From Adiantum capillus-veneris (lineage: Eukaryota > Streptophyta > Polypodiopsida > Polypodiales > Pteridaceae): DNA of 64,000 nucleotides. The notes under the pieces were generated by a model. That model saw only the letters and a list, made by a program, of their open reading frames with translations. It was not told the DNA's origin and did no database searches. The stretch's first letter is position 1; each line of letters opens with the position of its first letter. Positions 1 to 11,389 of the stretch are shown in pieces. Made by a program: the position numbers and the translations under genes. The stretch is from contig CM043947.1 in NCBI GenBank assembly GCA_014529385.2, positions 103,120,811 to 103,184,810 of the forward strand, written 5' to 3'.

Positions 1-1717
1 ACTGAAGTGCAGATAAAGCTTGAAGTCGACACGTTGCAAAACAAAGCCAAAGGCAGATAGAGAGAGAGAGAGAGAGAGACAGAGCTGCAAGCCATTCTGG
101 CAAAGGCATTGCAAAGATGCCAAGAGATGGAAAGAGAGAATCAAGAGGCAGCTCAAAGACTGCAAGGAGCTGAAGAGGAATATAGACAACTCAGCAAGTC
201 ATTGACAGATGCAGAGAGGGAAAGGGATAACCTAACCCTACAACATGTTGAGGAGTCCAAGGAGGTTGAAGCAATGTGGAATACCAAGGAGAAGGCAGAA
301 ATAGAGCAGAAGGCTAGCCAAGATGAGGTCCTTGAGCTCAAGGACCGGCTTAAAGTTAAAGACCAAACCATCCAACGGCTATGGGCATCTCCTACAAGAG
401 TCAGAGCTACTAGCTCGACCCACAACACTTCAGAGCCAGATTTATGAAGAACAAATGAAAGAGCTCCAGAAAGAGTTGACTTTAGCAAAGAAGCAAAGCC
501 TGATGATGGCAGAAGGATCAGTAGTCATGCAAACCCGCATGGAAGAAGAGCAGAAGGCAATGCAAGATGAGCTAGAAAATATCAAGAGAAAGCTCGAGGA
601 GGCAGAGAAGATAAGCGCTGATTTGAACGACCTCCTCGTGAACATCGGAGAACAAGCTGAAGCAGAGAAACAAACATTCCAAAAGCAAATAGAAGAGCTG
701 AGAGGCCAGCAAGCAGAAGAGCAGGCAAGCACAGGGCCAGCAGCCATGGAAGGCATAGACCTAGAGAATGTGGGAGATCCTGTGGACACACCCATGCAAG
801 AGGAAATCCTTGTAGGACCCTCTCAAGAGCTACAAGATCTAACACAAGAAGAGGAAGAGAAGCTGCACAAGGCCATAGAAGAAAAAATCAGAGAAACGGC
901 CAAAGAAGCTTTGGAATGGGAGCAGAGGGTTTTTAAATCCATGACCATTCAGAAGATAGACGCCAGCAACCTTCGGCGTGAATGGCTATAGCCCTCTCTC
1001 CCATATACTTTGCTAAAGTACGAAGCTGCCACGATCAACAAAAGAATCAGAGAAGAGCCACCAGTTCCACTGTACACAACAAATATCTCCAAGCCTGAAG
1101 GAGTAAAATTGATAGTCGACTCCCAACCCAGGTGGAGAAAGGCATGGCTAACAAAGTACCCACAGTACCTAATCCATTTGGTAGAGGCACCCAAAATCAT
1201 CAGAGATAACCTAAGCTTTTGCCCTCTACCAAGGATGCGAACGTGGAAGTCCCAGGAGCTACTACAAAGAAGCTAACCTACTTGGCTAAACTATCCGAAG
1301 CTGCCAGGCTTGAAGGCAGGCGAGAGAATAAGTGTTCAATACATGGTGAAAACCCTAACGGGCGCCATCAAATTGTTCACTCGCTCGCCTGACCTTTCTT
1401 CCATTATGATGAGAAAGATCTGCAAAACCCTTTTGGCAGTCTTCAAGACGTTCAAACCGGGCCAGGCGACAGACAATATCTTCTTCTTTCAAGATACTTA
1501 CATATGTGCATATGATCTGTCTGGTCAGCCTTCCAAGGAGGTGATACATGCAATGTATCAAAGGATTATGTTTTTGCCATCCTATCACCTCCAGGCCTTT
1601 GAAGAAGCTTTCTACACCGGCTTCTTCACAATTAGCACTGATATATTCGTCCCAACACTACTTGCTCAACATGAAAGATACGAGTCGCTGCTCAAGATGC
1701 GAGAAACCATCAGATGA
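1..1717 (+). pseudogene. Decayed coiled-coil ORF upstream of an LTR
   Basis: The plus strand encodes a long glutamate/lysine/glutamine-rich protein, strongly predicted coiled coil from about 110 to 930, then a more globular part up to 1717. It starts in frame 1 and moves to frame 2 near 380-440. After that the reading stays in frame 2, broken by a TAG at 989-991 and a TAA at 1274-1276. The globular tail (1310-1717) is rich in aromatic residues and matches no family I recognise. A short GA microsatellite (about 59-79) lies in the 5' part. The ORF ends about 50 bp before a polypurine tract and an LTR start, so it probably lies inside an LTR element, either as an extra 3' ORF (compare envelope-like ORFs of some plant elements, which also have coiled coils) or as cargo of a non-autonomous element. 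The left end is outside the window. It could also be a host gene fragment captured by the element. Confidence 0.55.
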
Positions 1718-1750
1718 AGAACAACTCAACAACCATGTCGGGGATGACAT

Positions 1751-1768
1751 GAGCAAGGAGGGGGGGAG
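1751..1768 (+). other. Polypurine tract before an LTR
   Basis: An 18-nt all-purine run, GAGCAAGGAGGGGGGGAG, lies directly before TGTTAGAAGTTGG. This is the classical arrangement of the plus-strand primer site before a 3' LTR. Confidence 0.6.
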
Positions 1769-2095
1769 TGTTAGAAGTTGGATACACCCTACGGAAAATG
1801 ACGGCTTGACAGATTATTAGTTTTTGTAATTATTCATTTATTGAGAAAAACCCGACATTTTACCTTGTAAATATTGGGGCTTACAGAAGTTTCCAAATTG
1901 TATCCCAGTTTTGACATTTAGATTGAGTAGGTGGTTAACTTGGAACATTAGGGTTTGAGAATTGTAAGGTATTTATACCACTTTTTGACCTTAATGAAAG
2001 ACCTTTGTCATTTTAAAAAAGTTTTGAAGTCTATGAGTGAGCGTACTGTGTACGAGAGAGAGTGAGAGATTCATCTTGACGCTACGTGCTGCCGT
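1769..2095 (+). mobile_element. 3' LTR start of the left-end element (partial)
   Basis: It begins with TGTTAG right after the polypurine tract. A TATA-like box (TATTTATACC) lies at about 1970-1979. The right end is not clear: by about 2100-2450 the sequence becomes the reversed family A LTR, which may have inserted into this LTR. No second copy of this LTR is present in the window, so its length cannot be measured. Confidence 0.5.
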
Positions 2096-3377
2096 GCAGC
2101 TCCGCTCCCATGCTAAGAATATGCCAAGAAGATGCAGATCAAGCTTATTGAAAGCTTACTTGATTAATGGTCAGTGATGAGGGCTTGTTAACAGGCCAAG
2201 TTTAATGATTAATGTATGCCAGATGCGGCTTGAAAAGGCCAACTGATACCTTAATGATGCCAGAAATGACTATTCTTGAAGTGAGAACAGATGGGATATT
2301 ATGATCTAGAACTGTAATGCTTGAAGTGCTCTACCGGTCTGTCGTTACGGCTCGTCGATTGGAGCTACGGTGAAGAAGTTATGGCAGTTTGAGGTTGGAG
2401 TTAATGCAGATCCGCACCGGATTGGGCAACTACAGCTGAGGTGACAGAATTGAAGTGAATGCGTCGGGCTGAAGTGCTCATTTTCTGGAGCGCGTCGGTC
2501 TTTTCAGATCAGTGAGTGATTAGAGTTTCGGTTGCCAAGTTATTGGCCATTAAAGATTCACAGGGGCCGGTTTCGTACCACTCCGGTCTGCTCGATCCGT
2601 GTTCCATCTAGGAATTTTACAGCCTCATCAGGGTTTGTATGCTTCTATGCAATTTGAGAAGTCTAAAGGAATTAACGGCTCATTAGACCGAGTCCGGGTT
2701 CATGAGATAATATGGATTGAGATCGGTGTCAGCTGCCCCCGGCACTGTGCTGAGCTGGATAATTTTGGCATTGTCTGGTAATCTGATGCAAGCTATAAAC
2801 AACCGAGTGCAAAGAGAATGCCTTTCAGCAAGTGCAATCACCTATGCGTGCATCTTAGAACCATGTGGCATTATTTGAGATGCTGGTATACACAGTAAAA
2901 TTTACGAAGAAATTGTTAGTTAATGACTGTTGTGGGAAGATGTCGTGCTTGGCGATTTGTTTTTGATGTTCACTTGTAGTTGACAATGCTTCGGCCGGCA
3001 TGATTTGGCCAAATGTGGTGCCATTACAAAGTGGCTAGGCCACTTAATGGCCGACCGCCCAAGGGCTAGTGGTCGCCCACCAAATTAAAAAAGGGTATTG
3101 TGTGTGAAATAAAGGAGCAAGCATGGCAAGCAGACGCAGAGGGCGCATGAAGGTGAACGAGGGCTTGCAGTGGGCTTGACAAAGCTCAAACGCCAATGTG
3201 CATGAAGCTGGAACCCACCGGCAGGCCAGGGCGTGCCATTTGGTGCTAGTTTTGTGCAGTTTGGTGGCGATGAAAAAATTGGGCTGCCACATCATAAATC
3301 GGACTCCCACGCCACATCATCGACGGCGCCGTCGTTGCAGGTTGTGGGGTAAGTGAGACGGGGTGAGTAAGAAGAAA

Positions 3378-3387
3378 AATATATAGG
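3378..3387 (-). promoter_or_regulatory. TATA box of the reverse family A LTR
   Basis: The minus strand reads CCTATATATTTTT here, inside the LTR and at the same relative place as CTATATAAAG at 56551 in the plus-strand family A copy. Confidence 0.45.
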
Positions 3388-3794
3388 GTTACGAAGAGGA
3401 GATAACGAGGGCAAGGCAATTAAGGAGGAGCAGGAATGAAGGGAAAGAGAGGAAGAGGACTCAGAGAGGCAAAGCTCCCTCTCCCTCACTCTCATCCTCG
3501 GAGCATAGCGTGCTCTCTCTCTCGCTCTCATGCTCGGCAAGAAAGAGGAGGCTATCAACGAAGAGGATCCGGGAGGAAGGAAGAAAGGCATCGAAAGAGG
3601 GAAGATTTCTTTCTCTCGTCTTTGGTTAGGAAGGGAAGGGAGGAGGAAAGGCATGGAAGTCCTTGGTCGGCAAGGAGGAGTAGGGTAACAAAGAAAAGAA
3701 GAAGGAAGAGGACCCAGGAGAAGGAAAGTGGAGAGGAGGGCTCAGGAAGGCGAAGAAGATGGCAGAAGGGGAAGAGACTCAGGGAAAGCTCTCT

Positions 3795-3798
<4 letters not shown>

Positions 3799-3850
<52 letters not shown>
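3799..3850. repeat. (CT)n microsatellite
   Basis: About 26 uninterrupted CT units inside the reverse LTR; GA in the LTR sense. Other family A copies carry GA tracts at a comparable place. Confidence 0.95.
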
Positions 3851-3852
<2 letters not shown>

Positions 3853-4647
3853 CTCTCGTCCTTGCTAGCAACATAAGGTGAAGCTCAAGCTCTCTCTCCC
3901 TCTCTCGGCCATAAGTAGTAAGGATACTCAAGAAGAAGATCTTGGAAGAGGGAAAGCATGAAAGCAAGGGGATGTTTCTCTCTTGTTCTCGGAGACCAAG
4001 CAAGGATGAAGGATCCCTTCTTCTCGACCTTGACTTTGTATGCAAGTTGAAGGCGCTCGAGTAGGAGAGCTCAGAAAAGGAAAGAAGGTCAAGAAGAAGG
4101 TTGAACTTGAAAAGAGAAATTACCAAGGGCATACAGAACCTGATGGAAATCAAAATCAAGTTGATTAGAGAAGAAAGTTAAAGTTTGTTAGCGACAATTA
4201 AGACAAGGCAAAGCGCACAAAGCAGGGAGTTGCAGCACAGTTGGTAATAATTGAAGCATAATGAATGACAGAGTGAACTTACATGAGGTTTGCAATATCT
4301 TGAAAGGAGAAGAAGCAGATAAAGCGACAGAGAAAAATTTCCATAACCGTCATCAGCTAGAAATTGATTTAGCATTCTGTTAAGTCCGGTGTCGTTAATG
4401 GCCCGGTCAATTCTGTAAAGCGGGAGCTTAAACTCCTAGTTAGCAGACAATCCAAGTGATGATGTTGTTAATAGCACGCCTTGGTTAAAGATTAAGTTGT
4501 ACATAGAGAATTAATAAATCAATTGATGAATACGGTGATTGACAGAGCCTTTTTCACCTGTTGTTCTTGTTCTCTCTCTTTCACACCTCCCACAGCCAGA
4601 CGCCCGGTGCCTGCCCGGCTCATGTAGCAAACACATATCCCCCGACA

Positions 4648-6120
4648 GCGCGTACCGGTGGTCGGAATCAAGTGCGAAGAAGTGGAGCGTGTTGCCCCCG
4701 ACGAGAGCTACCCGCCGATACCTACATTGCGCCCGTACGGTCGGATTTTGCGAGCTCCATCTACGAGCTTCATCTGGTGATTTGGTGAGCATACGTTGTC
4801 TGCTTTTGCATTGCAGCATATCCATGTGTTCGCATTGAGTAGAGCTACACATTAGGCACTTTAGATTTCGGAAACGAAGACCTGCAAATTTCGGCCAGAC
4901 ATCCTACGTGATTTTGCACCGGGGGTTTTGGGTTGGGATTTTGGTTCATAGACCTTAGGGAGAGTGACCTGTTGGTGTTAGTAGGGTCTCCTTCAAGTTC
5001 TGTGGTGTTTCAAGATTGTTTGATGGGTGTTCGGCTCTAGAAAGCGGTGTAGGAAGTTTCCTCTTATGCACTCCTGAAGGCTGTGACTTAGACATTGGGC
5101 AGAGACCTCTGTAGGAATTAGTTAGGAGATCGAGTGTAGGTTGAAACCTTATGCTTTCTTTCATGCACATGCGGGTCAAGCTTTGTCCTTAGCTGACAAA
5201 TCTTGGTAGGTGAGTTCTTGCTGTGCTGACGTTCGTCGCGGCGTATCCGTCCAATAACATCATTGAAGACATGCATTGGAAACATGAAGATGTTGTTTAC
5301 GAGTATCAAGATTTGTTAGTGGCCTATGCCGACAAAGGAAGGCATTATCCAGCTCAGCCTCTTAGCTGTGGAGTCCTCGCATTGTTTCAACAACCATCTG
5401 TCCGATGTGTTTTGAGAATTTCCATATTCCAAAAGAGACATTGCATCCTCAATGATCTGTACACATCTTTTGTAGCACATCTAGTCCACACCATCTACTT
5501 ATTCTTAGCAATTGGTAGCCATCTTCCGGAGTGAAAGGGTTCCAATCTGAAGCAACCACCACAAGAGTTTACAGGCATCATACACCTACAATCATAGGCA
5601 CATTCGTTGGAGAGACGAGGATTCATCTAGGGCTTACATCATATGGCAATCTAGTCAAAGCCCCAAGAGGAGCCTCTATCTTTGAGATGATTATTGGATT
5701 GCAGCATGTCCTTTGTCGGCAATTCTCTTGCAAACATCAATTGCTCAATTGATGCCCATCATTGATGTCATCGAGATCTACATTTTTGGCCTTGGTTTAT
5801 GCGACATACCTACCGCATTATACGTCCCAAAATTACAATTTTTCTGCCAATTTTCAGCCCTTCATTCCTCTCACATTAGGAGCACAACTCAGGCCCAAGT
5901 CTACCCTTTGCTGACCATCAGTAATCCCACACTCAGATGGATCCAACATTGCATCAAAACAGCCCAGGAGGCTCCTCTTCGTGAGGAGTTCCCGTGTGAC
6001 GTTGGAGAGGGGGAATGGGGATGACACCTGGTACGACCAAAAATGCCTATCTATAGCTCAGGGTCAACACAGCACCCCAATCCACTCGAAAACACCTTCG
6101 AAATGACAATCTACACCTAA
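4648..6120. other. No recognisable gene
   Basis: Only short ORFs occur here (for example 5223-5534 and 5713-6024 on the plus strand), and none carries a motif I can name. The stretch may be retroelement leader or decayed coding sequence. I see no LTR boundary or splice pattern in it. Confidence 0.4.
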
Positions 6121-6221
6121 TTCACTTCACCTGCCAGTTCCCAAGTGCACACATGCTATCAAGGACCGCAAAAGGAGCCGACACCTCACTGCACCTGCTC
6201 TGCCTCCCTCCACACATACAC

Positions 6222-6324
<103 letters not shown>

Positions 6325-6429
6325 AGCACCAACGATCCGAGCGTACACACGCTTCACTAGCACCACGGCTGGCAATAGACGACACGACAAAGAAAAAGGG
6401 GGGAGGGGGATGCGACACAGCACCACAGA

Positions 6430-7921
6430 CCAAAAGGGTTGTGCATTAATGGCTTCCAAGCTCCATTACAATCCTTCTCTGAGCTTCTCTCTCTTCTCCT
6501 CTCATGTACTGTGCCAAAAAAGAACCCCTTAGTTACAAACTTTTGCCCCCCTATTGGGCTCTTTTTTGAGTTTTTAGGCATTTTTCATGGTAGGCCGACA
6601 TGTGGCACTCCCCTTGGGAGGCTCAACTGGACTTTGACTAGCTTGGGGTTCATCCTGAGGCTTCACACTTTACTCTACACACAAGCACCCTCTAGGGAGC
6701 AACGACGGCACCGTTGTTGCCCCCCTAAGGGTTCACATTGCCTTCAAAAAAGGTTTTGGACCAAATTTGTCCGCGGGAAACGGCCCCCCATGGGCGGGAT
6801 GCCACGTCATCACCCTCCTCGCGCGGGCGGAGCCGCCCAAAACCACAACCTACCGCCAGCGGCCGCCAGCGCAGCGCCGGTGGTGCCTTCCGCCATAGCT
6901 CACGAGCTCCCAAGGAGCCTCTCTCTCCCTTGTGACACTATAAGGGCCTCACGGCCCTGCCTTTATAGTCCGAGCTACCGGCCCGTCGCCCCGCATGTGG
7001 GACCTCCCTACCTGCCACGTGGCGGCTCCACATGGAGTGTCTTCCTTGGAACTTCAAAAGTCCTCAAAAAAAGTCAATTGAAACACTTTTTTTTCCTTTG
7101 GCCTGGCTTTGATGCCACCCTCTACTTGATGATCGGATGACCACTCTGTCAAGCCCGGCCAAAGCCTCATATCTCGGGCTTCAACACCACCAACTTGATC
7201 CACATTCCGGGTCTTCAATGGCCTTGTACAGGAGCCGCCAAAATGGAAAAAAAACTTCGAAGCCACCGTGGCTGGATCGAACATCCGGCCTCAAACTGCT
7301 CTATCTCGGTGCTCAGAGCTTCGATCGGAGCGCTGTCACTTCCCGCTAACTTCCCATATTGTACTCTGCACTTGCAAGCTTTGGCGAGCTCTAGAAAATG
7401 CCAGATGGTCCACCGGACGATGCGGCCAAAACCTTCCAGAACTGGCCCCCGTGAAACTTTCAACTGGCCATAACTTTTTATCCAGAGCTCCGATTCACGA
7501 TCTGAGAAGACATGCATGCTCCATAACTCGAGCACTACACACATATGCACTAACATCAGCCCGGGCCACCTGTCCCAAGCTACCCTACCCGTCAGGGATC
7601 TGCTACACACTTTACCTTTAAACTGCAATATCTTGAGCAGCGGGACTCCGTTTGACGAGCCGTCTGGACCGGCTTCTAGAGCACACTAAGCACTACCTTT
7701 CAGGACACGGTTTTGGCATTTTGGACATCTTGACCTGTCATCTCATCTGTACCATTCCCCAGCATCTTTGGCCTAAAAGACCGTATCAAGCATACTTTCC
7801 CGCTATCCTTTGACTGCCAAGGGCATCGGCACCTGCCCTAGCCTTTTGCACCGCACTCGATTGCACCCTTTGCTTAGCATAGACCACTACTTAGCTCTGG
7901 TCAACTTTAGCTGCACCATCA
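6430..7921. mobile_element. LTR-like sequence, distant relative of the family A LTR
   Basis: The segment 7390-7520 has the same module order as the family A LTR at 59960-60130: a block AAAATGCCAGATGG, a GGCCCCxGTGAA block, then TGGCCATAACTTTTT followed by GAGCTCCGATT. By this module it is in plus orientation. Yet it abuts a minus-strand element (7922-10800), and a purine run on the minus strand suggests a minus-strand LTR starting at 7921. The two readings conflict, so orientation is left open. The TATA-containing inverted repeat at 6937-6969 is inside. Confidence 0.45.
6937..6969. repeat. Imperfect inverted repeat with TATA-like arms
   Basis: ACTATAAGGGCC on the left faces a right arm whose complement reads ACTATAAAGGC followed by AGGGCC. 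Each arm holds a TATA-like sequence, one on each strand. Confidence 0.55.
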
Positions 7922-8062
7922 TTGCCCAACCCTCTTGTTGAGCATTCATGCTCAACTAAAAGCACACTTTTGACTGGAATGGAGTAAAAAACCATGGCTG
8001 TATTTACATGCTATGTACAGAGTATGTACAAGGTGTCCTCTCTCTTCATAAGCTCCCTCTGT

Positions 8063-9388
8063 CTAGGTTGGTTTCCCAACCCTCGTAGCTAGAATCTGGT
8101 GTACATTAGGCACTAACCCCCTGTCAAAGTATAGCTTGAGCCATACACCATTCACCCTATGCCTCAAATGTTTGCCATTGGCTCTCACCAACTGATAGGT
8201 CCCATTCGGAAAGGTTTTATGTACTTTGTACGGACCCGTCCATTTCTTCTTGAACTTCTTTTGGAAGGTGAAGTCCAAGTAGCTTTCATACTTCATCACC
8301 AGATCTCCCTCTTGAATCTCCTTGTTTGGCAAGCTCTTGTTGAACTTTTCCACTCTCTTATCCCTCTATTTCACATAAAAGTCTGCCGCAGCTTCCCTAT
8401 CCATCTGTAAAGCCTCCAAACTAGTGATCCGATTCTGCAACATGCCCTGTTGAGTGGCACTAACACGTCACATACCCTTCAATGCACCTAGTTGTGCATG
8501 CACTGGCAAAACTGCTTCTTTACCATAAACCAGATCAAATGGAGTGAAGTTTGTGGCCACCCTGTAGGATGTGTGGTAGGCCCACAAACACTTCTCCAAG
8601 TTCACCTCGCACTCTGTCACCTGCTTATAAACATACTTGGTCAACATCTTCACAATCTGCCCATTGGCACTCTCTACCACACCATTGCACTGCGGGTGAT
8701 ACGGCGAAGAGAAGCGGTGATGGATACCCAGCTTTTCCACTAAAGCCCGCACCAATTTGCTTCGAAATCCTTGGCCTCTGTCCGAGATCATCACCCATGG
8801 AACACCAAAATGGCAACAAATGCTGTCAAACATGAACTGAGCTACCACATTTGCATTTACCTCTTTGACAGCCTTGGCCTCAACCCACCTGGTAAGGTAG
8901 TCAATCGCCACTATAATGTATTTTTTACCGCTTGCCGACTTCGGGAGTGGACCAATGGCATCCAAACCCCACTTCTCAAAAGCATCTTGGGAAATGATAG
9001 CTCCCTGCGATTCGGCTATCAGCCTCCTCTCGCCCATAGTTTGACATTCATGGCCGGTTTTGCACCAATAGTGCACATCACGTACTATCGACGACCACCA
9101 AAAACCTGCTCTCAAGACTCGAAACAAAACCTGGTCTTTACCTTGATGCCCACTTTCTTCATGGCATTGTTCCAGCACCATTCCTATCTCCTCTTTGTAC
9201 AACACCCTTCTAAGCACTCCGTCACGCCCGTAATTCATGAGATCTTCACCTACCAGTGTGAATTTGCGGGCCTTTTGCACCACTCTTCTCTTTTGCAACT
9301 TGGATAAACCCTCTGAAAATTGCCCTGTACTAAAAAATCCTTCAATCTCCTTTAGAGTCTCTCTACCTGCATAAGCGGCTGGGGCCAC
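8063..9388 (-). pseudogene. E1 integrase
   Basis: Integrase inserts the retrotransposon cDNA into the genome. The 306-residue ORF 9388-8468 has the zinc-binding region (CHEESGHQG, then WCKTGHECQ), the catalytic Asp in WGLDAIGPLP, the second Asp in ISDRGQGF and the Glu in VVESANGQ, so the DDE triad is visible. A stop follows LGALKGM at 8468; the same gene resumes at 8353-8063 with the C-terminal domain (KKWTGPYKVHKTF, HRVNGVWLK). In between a further stop (TAG, just before 8353) is seen. Upstream it is separated by a stop from the RNase H ORF. It is therefore inactive as read, but core catalytic residues are retained. Confidence 0.85.
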
Positions 9389-9426
9389 ATATAGACCTGC
9401 AACATGTACCTGTACTTTGCTGCTAG

Positions 9427-10482
9427 CTAGTTGATCACATGCTTGAATTGGACTTCTTGATTCTTCTCTCTCCTCACATGCTTGAATTGGACTTCTTCAA
9501 AAGACTTCAACATCTTCTTGATGGAAAAGAACCAATGCTTCAAAGAATCGCGCTTTACCTGCCATTGGACTAACAGTTTCTTGATAACTAGCAACGCATC
9601 TCCCTTCACCACCAACCTTGAAATGCCGAACTCTATGCACTGCTTTAAACCCAAATGCAGAACAAGAAACTCTGCCTCATTATTGGTGTGGACATCCTCT
9701 AAATCATACGCCTTTGAAAATATTGTTTTTTCATGTGGGTCGTGTATCACCACACCTCCTCCTGCTTTCTGCACTACCCTTCGATATGCTCCATCGAACC
9801 ACATAGTGAAAGCATCTTCCAAGTCGGGTTCCTCCTTAGCTTTATCTCGCACCACTCTTGGATAAGTCGGAAAATCGATAGCCTTGCTGACAAGAATGTC
9901 TGCCAGGTGAGACCGACTCGTGTGATCCACCTTAAACTCGAACTCGAACTCCTGTAGCTCCAACACCCACTTCATAATCCTCCTTCCTGGCTTCAAATGT
10001 AGCACTACCTCTGGCAATAGATTGTTAGCCGTTAACACAAAAAACTTACGCACAATCAAATGGACTTTGAACTTCCTGCAAGCGAAGACTAGAGCCATCA
10101 CCCACTGCTCCGCCTCGGTGTAGGTAGCCTCTCCTGGGCTAATAACCCTGCTCTTGAAGTATATTGGCTTGTAGCTTCTCCCTACCTTTTGCAATAGAAC
10201 TGCTCCAATAGAAACTGTGCCCCTTGTCATAGACACATAAAAGTCGTCCTCTCGATTGGGAGGACACACCGCTGGCAACTGGCATAAAATCTCATTGACT
10301 CTATCAAAAGCCTCCTGAGCTTCCCCATCCCATTCATAGCCATGCACTTGCTGAGCCCTCTTTTGAAGAGGATGCACATATTGCGACAACATCCAAAAGA
10401 AACGTGACAAATACTTCAACTTATGAACAAATGAAGCCAAACCTTGCGCATCTGATAGACCTCTACCAAAAAGCGGGTACAT
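9427..10482 (-). pseudogene. E1 RT thumb, RNase H and second (archaeal-type) RNase H
   Basis: This 351-codon stretch begins in the RT thumb (FVHKLKYLSRFF). It continues with the usual gypsy RNase H (YKPIYFKSRVISPGE, YTEAEQWVMALVFACRKF), in which the first catalytic Asp is not seen at MTRGTVSIGAVLL. A second RNase H follows with Asp in MWFDGAYRR, Glu in NNEAEF and Asp in VKGDALL. The last catalytic Asp is lost because the ORF ends in a local duplication: the peptide EVQFKHV occurs twice and then stops. The duplicated DNA is at about 9429-9447 and 9475-9497. The codons immediately upstream of 10482, in the same frame, encode the gag zinc knuckle. Confidence 0.85.
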
Positions 10483-10796
10483 ACCTCCTCTTTCTCTCTG
10501 CGGTTGAGGACAATCAGGTGCATAATTCCCTTCTTCTCCACAATTGTAACACCTCCGCTTGGCTGTCCTCTATCCATGACACTGAGCCGCAACTCTTGCA
10601 TCTTCTCGGATAACTCTTGCACTGTGCGCACCCAATTTTGCGGCACAACAGCTACACCTCGAATTCCCTGATTTTCTTCATGTCCAGCCTCTCCCAGGCT
10701 CTGTGGTTGAACATGGGCCATCGTCTCGTAGCCTGACACGCCCTGCTCTATCTTCTTCTTTATCTTTCTGCTCTTCGACCGTGCAATGGCATCCAT
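10480..10796 (-). pseudogene. E1 gag remnant with zinc knuckle
   Basis: An ATG at 10796 opens a basic N-terminal segment (KSRKIKKKIEQ) and reads to about 10560. A frameshift near there moves to the frame encoding CYNCGEEGNYAPDC (about 10551-10510), a retroviral-type CCHC knuckle in which His is replaced by Asn. The frame then runs directly into the RT thumb ORF at 10482. The capsid-like part of gag is very short or missing, so this is a deletion derivative. Confidence 0.65.
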
Positions 10797-10800
10797 TTTA

Positions 10801-11148
10801 GACGCGCATTGGCTCTTACAGTGTCATGTGAAACATTGACACGGACAGGTGGGTTGTGCCCATCGAAGGAGGACGCCTATTTTTCCAATGCATAGGGTAG
10901 CTGGTCAAGCTGTACATGCTTTGACTACGCGTACTTTGACCATACGTATCTATGTGTTTCTTTAATTTTTTTATAACTATTCACTTATTCTGATCTATCT
11001 TCTTGTAATGCAAATATCAGCTAGATATCGACAAAAAGTTTGTGATTTCTCAACTACAACGAAGGTTTGGAGAGGGATGGGACCAAAAAAAATCCAAGGA
11101 GCAAATGGCCAAGCTTTTACAACACATACAGGAAAATGCATAGTTAGT
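10801..11148. other. Upstream flank of E1, no gene seen
   Basis: This should hold the E1 leader and 5' LTR end, but I find no clear primer binding site or LTR boundary. It leads into the microsatellite. Confidence 0.3.
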
Positions 11149-11300
<152 letters not shown>

Positions 11301-11389
11301 ATGAAATAAAATGCTACACTAAACATCTTCAAAAGGCCCAAATGACCTATGAGACCAAACTAATAAAATCTTGGTGGATCTAATACAAT

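Larger units (their letters stand above)
2100..4647 (-). mobile_element. Family A long LTR, reverse orientation (solo or truncated)
   Basis: Read on the minus strand it starts at 4647 with TGTCGGGGGATATGTG. It is recognisably similar, block by block, to the LTR at 55509-57143 plus 59798-60175: the CGGGCAGG..CCTC block, the TCAATTAATTGATT block, a GA tract, a TATA box, and the later motif of AATAACTTGG followed by an AACTC block. Homology is clear down to about 2450; the true 3' end is uncertain and could be anywhere to about 2050. No internal region of this element is visible on either side, so it is a solo LTR or a remnant. It was probably inserted into the LTR that begins at 1769. Confidence 0.65.
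7922..10800 (-). mobile_element. Element E1: internally deleted Tat-like Ty3/gypsy retrotransposon
   Basis: On the minus strand the order is a short gag-like ORF with a zinc knuckle, the RT thumb, two RNase H domains, integrase, then a purine-rich GAGGGTTGGGCAA (7934-7922) followed by TGATGG, a likely polypurine tract and LTR start. The second RNase H between the first one and integrase is the mark of the Tat group. Protease and the RT fingers and palm are missing: the zinc knuckle runs in frame within a few codons into the RT thumb. The 5' LTR upstream of 10800 was not identified. Confidence 0.7.

Noticed and set aside
3292-4159. Basic, Arg/Lys/Glu-rich ORFs of 80-146 codons on both strands
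   Set aside because: Low-complexity purine/pyrimidine sequence of the family A LTR around a microsatellite.
8771-9307. 178-codon plus-strand ORF
   Set aside because: It is the antisense of the E1 integrase, which has clear catalytic motifs on the minus strand.
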